From Kiritimatiellia bacterium (GTDB lineage: Bacteria; Verrucomicrobiota; Kiritimatiellia; RFP12; UBA1067): a DNA stretch of 7,358 bases. This document shows, piece by piece, positions 1-5,897 of the stretch. Location: contig JAEDMC010000150.1 of the NCBI GenBank assembly GCA_016303225.1, positions 1 to 7,358 of the forward strand, in the 5' to 3' direction. The first letter of the stretch is position 1. Each line of letters starts with the position of its first letter. A model generated the notes under the pieces. The model did not search any database, was not told the origin of the DNA, and worked only from the letters and a program-made list of their open reading frames with translations. The position numbers were made by a program, and so were the translations under genes.

Positions 1-44
1 GCCGTATCCTCGCTCGAACGATAGACTATTCCGTCTTCACTCAT
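1..44 (-). CDS. possible start of a gene running off the left edge
   Basis: An ATG at 42-44 (minus strand) opens a frame of 14 codons, MSEDGIVYRSSEDT, that is still open at the window edge. The residues are hydrophilic and look protein-like, but no good Shine-Dalgarno sequence precedes the ATG, and an open frame this short is common by chance. The same frame is also open for about 15 codons upstream of the ATG, so the start is not certain. I do not recognise a family. Direction matches every other gene in the window. Confidence 0.22.
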   Translation of the reverse strand, partial: MSEDGIVYRSSEDT

Positions 45-411
45 GCCGCACAGTAAATCACATTTGCGGAATAATAGCAAGGGAGACTTTCAAGAATCAT
101 CGCAAAATATCGTTCCGAAAAGAAGAGGTATCCAGAGGGCGGCCTATGAGAAGTTGGGGAGTGGGGATTTATCTCACACGGAGGCGCGAGTATGTATCTC
201 GTCAACGGGGGAAGCCAAAAAACTTTGTCTAGCCACTCATGCGGACACTGTCATGCCGCTTTCTCTCCGCCGTCGGGACTGGCTGGCGGCAGGTGTCCGA
301 AGACCTTCGCCGCCATCGCCTCCGCGAACTCGGTGCGGCTTCCAGGACCGGGCTCCCTCATGCGCTTCGCTCCGACCTCGCTGTAGAAACTGAACATCTT
401 TCGCTTGAAGG
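45..411. other. stretch without a convincing intact gene
   Basis: The open frames here on both strands are arginine/serine/proline-rich and look like shadows. Two things stand out. First, one copy of an 11-base direct repeat lies at 168-178. Second, at 251-334 (minus) a frame reads TEFAEAMAAKVFGHLP and continues to a stop. This could be the continuation of the interrupted threonine synthase, whose next N-terminal helix usually follows the VP-x-L segment, but the match is weak. I see no tRNA, no CRISPR array and no recognisable transposase here. Confidence 0.4.
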
Positions 412-467
412 AAACTGCGGTGGGGACAGACCCCAAACTGCGGCGGGGACAGACCCCAAAAACTGCG
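412..467. repeat. tandem 23-base repeat with GGGGACAGACCCC core
   Basis: Two adjacent units, 412-434 and 435-457, read AAACTGCGG then T or C then GGGGACAGACCCC, differing at one base. A partial third copy (AAA..CTGCG) ends at 467. Each core can fold as GGGG-ACAGA-CCCC. From general knowledge, dispersed GGGGACAGACCCC-like motifs often lie beside REP-associated (IS200-like, Y1) transposases, so this may be a small mobile or REP-like insertion; no transposase is visible here. On the minus strand the repeat begins exactly where recognisable threonine synthase sequence stops. Confidence 0.75.
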
Positions 468-602
468 CATTGAGGAAATCGCCGAGGTGTCCAGACGCGG
501 AACGCGTGCAGGCACGTAAAGCCCTCCATCTGCCGCCAGGCCACGGAGAACCGTGTGCAGCGAATCGACCTCGACATCAGACCTTGTGCTTGTGAATTTT
601 AT
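462..602 (-). pseudogene. thrC: threonine synthase, 5' fragment
   Basis: Read from 602 leftwards, the frame gives KFTSTRSDVEV followed by GLAADGGLYVPARVP. This is the hallmark N-terminus of threonine synthase (STRG/D..., then GLAPDGGLYVPE.P), the PLP enzyme that converts O-phosphohomoserine to threonine. Only about 46 codons are recognisable, against roughly 400-480 in the family. The PLP-binding Lys and the rest of the catalytic domain are absent. The codon where the initiator Met is expected is ATA (600-602), not ATG, and no good ribosome-binding site precedes it. After MRS the sequence enters the GGGGTCTGTCCCC tandem repeat; the frame stays open to 237 but no longer resembles the enzyme. 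A short stretch at 251-334, in another frame, may be the next helix. It lies 15 bases past the end of the upstream hydrolase gene. The identity is from motif recognition and the call is a dead remnant. Confidence 0.72.
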
Positions 603-617
603 CTCACATCGCTTTGA

Positions 618-2624
618 TTACTTGAGAAGTTCCGGCCAGTCGTAATGCAGAAGGCCATTGACTACTATGTACGTGTAGCGGAAGCAATCCGCATTTTCCC
701 TTGTGATCTTTTCGGACTCTATCATCTCCGTCCAGGACTTTGGCGCGTCCGCAACGGCAACCTTCGCGAATGCGCCCGCATTCGCGGCACGGGCATGCGC
801 GGCGGCAATCGCGGCCGAGCCGCGGGCGGACAGCGCGGGGGCCATCCCCGTCTTGCCCTTCATCCAGTCGGCAAGAACGAGCATGTCCGTCGCCCGGCGC
901 CCCGTGATCGACTCGCCCATCAGGTAGAGCATCACCGCGACGCCCTCCTCGGGACAATCCTCGACTCCGTAGAACATCTTGTTCGCCTTTCCTATCTCGC
1001 CATAGCCAGTCACATCCGCGACAAGAACGGACGCTCCGGACGCAAGCGCCGCCTCGGCCTCCCTCGCCCAGCCCGCGCGCCCCTTGGCCCCGACCATGAG
1101 AACCGGGGCGACGGGCTTTTTCGCAGATTCAGCCGGCTCTATCCAGCAGGCCGGAAGCGTGAGTCCATCGGGATACGCGAACGCCACGCGGGTGAGCTTC
1201 GCCTCTCCGACATTGATTGGCGCGAGCTCCTTGACGACAACATTCACGTCCTTTGGATCGCGCACTCCGGCCAGCCTGCTCGCAATTGAATTTCGCTCAG
1301 ATGCGCTGTACGCAGGACGGTTCTTCGCCGCGCCAAGCATGCGGTCACGAAGTATCATGTGGATGTCCCGCGCGCCAGGGATATCCATCGTGCGCCCGGT
1401 CGCCGTCACCCCGCGTTCACCCTCCGCGAGCCCCACATCGACATTCTTCACGCTGAAGCCGATGTCGAGAGGACGGTACTTCGTGCAGTCGAGGGGAAGG
1501 ATGCCTTTCTCGCCCTTCAGCCATGCGCGCATCCAGTCCACGGACGCCGTCTCGGTCGATTCAGTCCAGCCATGCGGCCCGGGGGCGGAATTGAGCGCGT
1601 AGCCATCCGAAGTGCCGACCTTGGCGGACACGGCCTTGACCGTACGGAACAGGTCGAGTGTGCCGTATATGGAGAACATATCCTGGAAACGGCACGTCAC
1701 CGCAACCTTCGTGTCCGGCAAGAGGACATATCCGGTATGGTTCAGTCCAAAGCGGAGCTGCCCGAAAATGTTTTGCTCGGCATCCTGCGGCCCCATGCTT
1801 TCGCAAAGATGGCGCAACGACGTGAGGTAGCAGCTCGGAGCCGTAGCCTTGAGGCGCCAGTCCGCCGCAGTCATCAGGGCCGTCATCGTACCGCCGCCGC
1901 TCTGGCCCATGAAGCCGATCTTGGAAGAATCGACCTCAGGACGGGATTCGGCATAATCGACCGCGCGCATCCCGTCCCAGATGCGGAGCATCGGCATCGA
2001 CCAGCCGAGCAGCGACGCCTTTATCCCTATGATGTTGTGGTGCGTCGTGGAGCCTTTGCAGGCGAATTCGCGGCGTTCTCCCTGTTCGTACGGATCATAC
2101 ATCAACGCGACAAAGCCCTGCTTGACGGCGATGACGCAAGCCCGCAGGTAGATGTCGCAGTCCTTGCCTTCGTCCGCATGCCCGCAGCTCATCACCACGG
2201 CGGGATACGGAGCCTTGAATGCATCCGATTCGGGGATGAAGAGGTTTGCGGTCACGAACAGGTTCGGCATTGACTCGAAAACGACCTTCTCGATGCGGTA
2301 GTCGTCCCGCTTCACTGTCGCGACCGTACGCGCGTTCAGCGGAGTGCGTTCCGGGAAGCCCCCTATCGCGGAAATCATCTTCCTGTGCATTTCCGTGCGA
2401 TATGCATCATACTCATCCCTGCCGGAGAGCTTCAGCCATGCCTCGTCGGCATCGACATCCATCTCATGGAGCTTTTGCGAAACCGTGTTGAACGTCAGCA
2501 GATCCGAAGCGGGTGGGAGGAACCTCCTGCCAAGCTCCGAACCCACGTCGGCAAACAACGATACGGACGCGGCACAGCAAAGCGTCAAAACCAGGTTGGA
2601 ACCCATTCGGGCAAAAGCGCTCAT
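618..2624 (-). CDS. secreted alpha/beta-hydrolase, acetyl-xylan-esterase-like, two-domain
   Basis: This 668-residue protein probably acts as an exported carbohydrate or related ester hydrolase. Residues 1-25 look like a Sec signal peptide (hydrophobic LVLTLCCAASVSLFA), so an extracytoplasmic location is expected. Residues ~95-370 form an alpha/beta-hydrolase domain related to acetyl xylan esterases (AXE1-like): the nucleophile elbow is GQSGG with Ser242, a likely acid is Asp315 in RFQDMFSIYGT, and the likely His is His351 in GPHGW. The oxyanion region around SCGHADEGKD (146-155) fits the family. Residues ~380-668 resemble a second hydrolase fold (VLMVGAKGRAGW, then VLVADVTGYGE). Where a second nucleophile elbow would be, the sequence is SARGSAAIAAAH, without a clear GxSxG, so this half is probably non-catalytic. 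The ending GLLHYDWPELL matches the usual close of such two-domain proteins. The start is supported by GGAG eight bases upstream of the ATG. It follows the SEDS-PBP gene after 156 bases and may be a separate transcript. The exact substrate cannot be read from sequence. Confidence 0.85.
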   Translation of the reverse strand: MSAFARMGSNLVLTLCCAASVSLFADVGSELGRRFLPPASDLLTFNTVSQKLHEMDVDADEAWLKLSGRDEYDAYRTEMHRKMISAIGGFPERTPLNARTVATVKRDDYRIEKVVFESMPNLFVTANLFIPESDAFKAPYPAVVMSCGHADEGKDCDIYLRACVIAVKQGFVALMYDPYEQGERREFACKGSTTHHNIIGIKASLLGWSMPMLRIWDGMRAVDYAESRPEVDSSKIGFMGQSGGGTMTALMTAADWRLKATAPSCYLTSLRHLCESMGPQDAEQNIFGQLRFGLNHTGYVLLPDTKVAVTCRFQDMFSIYGTLDLFRTVKAVSAKVGTSDGYALNSAPGPHGWTESTETASVDWMRAWLKGEKGILPLDCTKYRPLDIGFSVKNVDVGLAEGERGVTATGRTMDIPGARDIHMILRDRMLGAAKNRPAYSASERNSIASRLAGVRDPKDVNVVVKELAPINVGEAKLTRVAFAYPDGLTLPACWIEPAESAKKPVAPVLMVGAKGRAGWAREAEAALASGASVLVADVTGYGEIGKANKMFYGVEDCPEEGVAVMLYLMGESITGRRATDMLVLADWMKGKTGMAPALSARGSAAIAAAHARAANAGAFAKVAVADAPKSWTEMIESEKITRENADCFRYTYIVVNGLLHYDWPELLK

Positions 2625-2639
2625 CGCAATCTCTCCATA

Positions 2640-2795
2640 GATACTGAGTTGAAAAGTTAATGGGATAGGTTACGGATGGACTCTCCGATATCTTGGGTGG
2701 TGGTTGGTCGGGAAGAGTTAATTCTAAACGATTTAAAAGCAAAGCCACTTCTTCTTTCAGTTCAACTGCGTTTTTTAGGATTAATCCTTTTTCCC
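2640..2795 (-). other. intergenic tail with protein-like -1 frame
   Basis: Past the SEDS-PBP stop, the -1 frame stays open and reads LKNAVELKEEVALLLNRLEL, then TLPDQPPPKISESPS, before running into the next gene out of frame. The first part is a convincing amphipathic helix and the second a proline-rich linker. No ATG, GTG or TTG start lies nearby in that frame. An A-rich run (GGG AAA AAG) precedes the stop, where a -1 slip would add this tail to the fusion protein. It could equally be the end of a lost gene or chance. No clear terminator was found in this gap. Confidence 0.3.
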
Positions 2796-5417
2796 GGCAA
2801 AATCTGATGTCATTCTCCGAGCGATATCCGAAAATGCCGGCAAAGCGACCCGACCTGCAGAACAATCGGGATACGGTTTGCCGAACCCGATCACCAAAAC
2901 CCACTTCGGGGTCGCAACCGGGAAGAATCCGGCGGCGGACACGTTGTAATCCGTGTCTGAATACACTCCCTTGACCGGGATTCTCGTTTCTGAAATCATC
3001 CCCGCGACATCAAGACCTTCCAAGTCAACCGAGAACTCCTTCCCGGCGGCAATCATTGCATCCTTCATCATCGATGCGATTGTTTTGGAAGTCTTATCGG
3101 AAATAACCTTCTTAAACGGCTCCTTCGCCTTATAGACGGAAGCGACACCATTCGTTGAAACAATCTTCATGACAAGATGCGGATCAACTGTCTTTCCTCC
3201 GTTTGCAAGTGCCGCATAAGCGTTTGCGATCTGAAGGCCCGTCACGGCCAGTCCGCGTCCGAGACCGAGGCGGGTCAGCGTCACGGAATCATATCGGTTC
3301 GATGCCCAGACGATTCCCGCCTCCTCGCCGTAAACCGTGCCGCCGCCGACCTTGCGCCCGAATCCCCAGCGGGAGAGATTTTCGAGGTTCCGGTCCTTCC
3401 ACATCATAAGCCCCACCTTGCCGGCTCCAATCTCCGTGCGCATGGTAAGCGCCTTGGCGACCGACAAAACGCCGGTCGCTCCGGGAACATCATACAGCTT
3501 CGTGCCGTTGTACGCCCACACGCCGTTTCCGTGGTCGATTTCCGTATCTGACGTCACAAGCCCTTCATCCAAGGCCATTGCGTACGTGAGCGGTTTCATG
3601 AGACCGCCGGGCTCGAAAATCATCATCGCCGCATTGTTTCTGAAATAATCTACACCCCTCTTGAGGTCACGGGAGGTCGCCGGATCATACGTCGGCCATG
3701 ACGCCATCGCCGCAATCGCGCCGTTCGTCGCGTTCATCACGATCCCCCACGCCGTTTCCGCGCGGCTGGCGGAAGCCGCTTTCGTCAGCACATCCGCGAG
3801 AATATTCTGAATCGACGGTACAACGGTCGTCGTCACGCTTCCGCCGTGTACCGGCGTCGCGCGGGCGATCTGCTCAGTGCGCCCTGCGTCTCTGACAATC
3901 TCCCCGTCCCGGCCCGCAAGAACTTTATTGCACGTATATTCGACGCCGGACGCGCCCTGCGTCGTTTTCCCCGACCAACGGTGAATACACCCGGTTACGT
4001 GCACCGCATTGCCGCCGAGCGGATACTCGCGCTTCTGAAGAGGTTCAATAATAAAGCCTCTGGACAGTCTGCGTCCTTCATCCGAAAGAAACCACTTGGC
4101 GACAGATTCATCGACATTCGACCGGACGAGAACAAAGCGGGATTTATCGATAGCGCAAAGATCAAGCAATTCCCCAGGCGTCAATTTGAGCCGCGAACAG
4201 ATATTGGTCAAACTGTCTCGATTGAACGAAATGTTGTACTCCCTTGCCACCTTCGGATCAAGGCGCACGTCATAACGTTTCACCGATTTTGCAAGCACCG
4301 AGCCGTCGGCGGCATAAATCTCGCCGCGCTTTGCCGCGATTCCGAATTCGCCCAGATGCCCGGTCCTGACAAGCGGGGCATGGAATTTGAGTCCCGACGC
4401 TTCTTGAACCGCCATTCCCAAAATAATGAACATGATCAATGCGCAACCTGCGCCGCAGACAGCGATCATCTTTTTACCAGGCACCTTCTCGTATTCCTGC
4501 GCATCCGAAAGAAGCGCAAGAAGAATACCCAAGCCCGCCCAGAAGATCACGCACAAGGCGCCGCCGTATCCGACAAGCGCTGGGGCGAGGCCGAGGACTG
4601 GAAGCGCCCACACGCTTTGGCAGATCGAATAGAGCGCCGCTGCGACAATCGCACCGCCCCAGAAGAAAATAAACATCCGTTTTGCAGGATCCTTGAATGC
4701 CAGCCACAACAGCGCGAAAATACCGCCCAGCGCGGCATAGAGACCCGCAACCGCGAGCGTAAAGCACTTGCCGAAAAGAAGCGCGGCGGCGCTCGGCATC
4801 GCATCTGCATACGCGACAGGCAGATAGCGAAGGCTGCGATCGGCGTCCCCGAACCAATTGGCCGCCGCATATGCAGCCTTCATTTGATCTTGCACATAGT
4901 TATGCACATTCCAATCTTGACCGCCGAAATAAACGGCCAGGCGCGCCAGTCGGTTGGGGTTGCCGAAAATCTGAATCGCAGCAAAAATGAGCAAACCGCC
5001 AATAGCGGCAAAAATCATCCATGGCTTTATGCACTTCTTCGAGTACAACCATGCCGTGAAAAGCGCCCACGCCAGAACCAGAACGAGGTGAATATTGACG
5101 CACACAACGCCGAAATCGGCCCAGCGATGCGAACCGTGACGAGCCGGAGAGAACCCGAGCGCCCAAACCGCAAGTGCGAACCACGCAAGCATCCCCCACG
5201 GTGCAAGCTTAAGCCACTTCCGCCACGGAATCAATGCTGCACCAGCGCAGGCGGCAATGCCGACAGCATTCCACAACAGCTGCTTTTTGAAAAAGAAGAT
5301 GCCGCTATCGACACCGAAAATACAGTCTATAGGACATTTCCATGTGAATAGAAGCCCCATCGCCGCCAGAAGTGCGGCAATCCCCAGAACCATCCATTTG
5401 AGTATACGCGTGTTCAT
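2781..5417 (-). CDS. SEDS (FtsW/RodA-like)–class B PBP fusion with a dead transpeptidase site
   Basis: This single 878-codon protein joins two cell-wall synthesis partners. Residues 1-~305 are a SEDS-family membrane protein with about eight hydrophobic segments (near 8-25, 47-63, 71-89, 103-125, 131-151, 214-241, 247-275, 276-303). Family marks are GSHRWADFG (95-103), LRYLPVAYADAMPSA (196-210), where Asp205 aligns with the SEDS catalytic Asp of LPE.HTDF, and VLGLAPALVGYGG (274-286). Residues 316-338 are the PBP anchor helix. The pedestal domain follows (KRGEIYAADGSVLA 363-376; GASGVEYTCNKVLAGRDG 488-505), then the transpeptidase fold (~525-870) with GRGLAVTGLQIANAYAALAN near 720-739. All three catalytic motifs are replaced: SxxK is GLMK (605-608), SxN is RTE (660-662), KTG is MIS (807-809). 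Transpeptidation and penicillin acylation are therefore not expected. The SEDS half is shorter than usual and lacks QPSE, PDLGTA and the EE after the Asp. The start has only a weak purine-rich site (AGAAAGAAG) and lies 15 bases after the rtcB remnant, suggesting an old shared transcript. Inferred role: a septal or elongation scaffold or regulator. Confidence 0.9.
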   Translation of the reverse strand: MNTRILKWMVLGIAALLAAMGLLFTWKCPIDCIFGVDSGIFFFKKQLLWNAVGIAACAGAALIPWRKWLKLAPWGMLAWFALAVWALGFSPARHGSHRWADFGVVCVNIHLVLVLAWALFTAWLYSKKCIKPWMIFAAIGGLLIFAAIQIFGNPNRLARLAVYFGGQDWNVHNYVQDQMKAAYAAANWFGDADRSLRYLPVAYADAMPSAAALLFGKCFTLAVAGLYAALGGIFALLWLAFKDPAKRMFIFFWGGAIVAAALYSICQSVWALPVLGLAPALVGYGGALCVIFWAGLGILLALLSDAQEYEKVPGKKMIAVCGAGCALIMFIILGMAVQEASGLKFHAPLVRTGHLGEFGIAAKRGEIYAADGSVLAKSVKRYDVRLDPKVAREYNISFNRDSLTNICSRLKLTPGELLDLCAIDKSRFVLVRSNVDESVAKWFLSDEGRRLSRGFIIEPLQKREYPLGGNAVHVTGCIHRWSGKTTQGASGVEYTCNKVLAGRDGEIVRDAGRTEQIARATPVHGGSVTTTVVPSIQNILADVLTKAASASRAETAWGIVMNATNGAIAAMASWPTYDPATSRDLKRGVDYFRNNAAMMIFEPGGLMKPLTYAMALDEGLVTSDTEIDHGNGVWAYNGTKLYDVPGATGVLSVAKALTMRTEIGAGKVGLMMWKDRNLENLSRWGFGRKVGGGTVYGEEAGIVWASNRYDSVTLTRLGLGRGLAVTGLQIANAYAALANGGKTVDPHLVMKIVSTNGVASVYKAKEPFKKVISDKTSKTIASMMKDAMIAAGKEFSVDLEGLDVAGMISETRIPVKGVYSDTDYNVSAAGFFPVATPKWVLVIGFGKPYPDCSAGRVALPAFSDIARRMTSDFAGKKD

Positions 5418-5432
5418 TTGTTTTCTTCTTTC

Positions 5433-5791
5433 TCAACCTTTGAGATTATACAACGGAACAAGCCGATCTGCAACCTCCGCCGTCGGTGTGATATGTTCGC
5501 GGATGAAATCGAAACTCTTGTACGCATCCGGCGCTTCATCGAGCGATGAACCCACCGTTGTGGTGAAAAGTTCGCCCAATGTCGCACGGACGCTTTCGAG
5601 ATCAAGCAATTCCTTGGCATCGGCACGAGACATAAGACGCCCCGCACCGTGCGGAGCGGACTGATTCCAGTCTTCGTTCCCTTTACCCTTGCAGACAAAC
5701 GTTCCATCACGCATATTGATCGGACAAAGAAAAAGCTCATCTTTCTTCGCCGACACCGCGCCTTTGCACATGCTCCATTTATTGTATACAT
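5433..5791 (-). pseudogene. rtcB: RNA ligase RtcB, internally deleted remnant
   Basis: RtcB joins 2',3'-cyclic-phosphate or 3'-phosphate RNA ends to 5'-OH ends using GTP and Mn2+. The frame ending at 5433 gives the complete C-terminal ~110 residues: CKGAVSAKKDELFL, CPINMRDG, GKGNEDWNQSAPHGAGRLMS, DEAPDAYK, and the terminal LVPLYNLKG. The HGAGR His is the guanylylation site. Everything between the N-terminus and the (R)KGA motif is gone, including the metal-binding Cys/His residues. At the other end, a good Shine-Dalgarno (AGGA, 5801-5804) precedes an ATG at 5789-5791 whose frame begins MYTING, like the M.TI.G start of short-type RtcB. That frame is not the one carrying the C-terminus. The simplest reading is an out-of-frame internal deletion of roughly 270 codons, with the junction near 5765-5775. 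An ATG at 5769-5771 could in principle start a 112-residue piece, but its upstream spacing is poor. It lies immediately before the SEDS-PBP gene. Confidence 0.8.
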
Positions 5792-5800
5792 TTCATTTCG

Positions 5801-5807
5801 TCCTTTC
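5801..5807 (-). promoter_or_regulatory. ribosome-binding site of the rtcB remnant
   Basis: GAAAGGA on the minus strand lies nine bases before the ATG at 5789-5791. Another ATG five bases closer (5794-5796) opens only MKCIQ before a stop. The spacing favours 5791 as the original rtcB start, which agrees with the RtcB-like MYTING beginning. It may still drive translation initiation although the gene is broken. No clear -35/-10 promoter pair is visible in 5792-5897. Confidence 0.5.
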
Positions 5808-5897
5808 TATCTTGCCCTGTCTTTTTTCAAATACTCTTTCTCAGGACATCGCCAAACCGAGTGAATCGACGCTCTCCGCCTCGCGGCCTACGGCCCG

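Larger units (their letters stand above)
168..608. repeat. 11-base direct repeat pair flanking a ~420-base segment
   Basis: TTTATCTCACA occurs at 168-178 and again at 598-608 (plus-strand reading). The right copy spans the junction between the end of the hydrolase gene and the first codons of the thrC remnant. The left copy sits in non-coding sequence. The segment between them holds the thrC fragment and the GGGGACAGACCCC tandem repeat. The pair could be a target-site duplication, a recombination scar or chance; no terminal inverted repeats were seen that would mark a transposon. Confidence 0.35.

Noticed and set aside
412..467. CRISPR-like repeat
   Set aside because: The units abut directly with no unique spacers and there are only two full copies, so it is a tandem repeat and not a CRISPR array.
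1359..2273. 304-codon open frame on the plus strand
   Set aside because: Antisense to the esterase gene, with Arg/His-rich composition and no motif. The opposite strand has GQSGGG, the PHGW histidine and a signal peptide.
3846..5351. 501-codon open frame on the plus strand
   Set aside because: It lies wholly antisense to the SEDS-PBP gene, its product is rich in Arg, His, Pro and Gln with no recognisable domain, and the opposite strand shows clear SEDS and PBP motifs. It is a codon-bias shadow.
5414..5791. 125-codon minus-strand frame starting at the rtcB ATG
   Set aside because: Only its first few codons look like RtcB. After the junction it is out of frame with the conserved C-terminal motifs and reads as Arg/Ser-rich shadow, so it is treated as part of the pseudogene.
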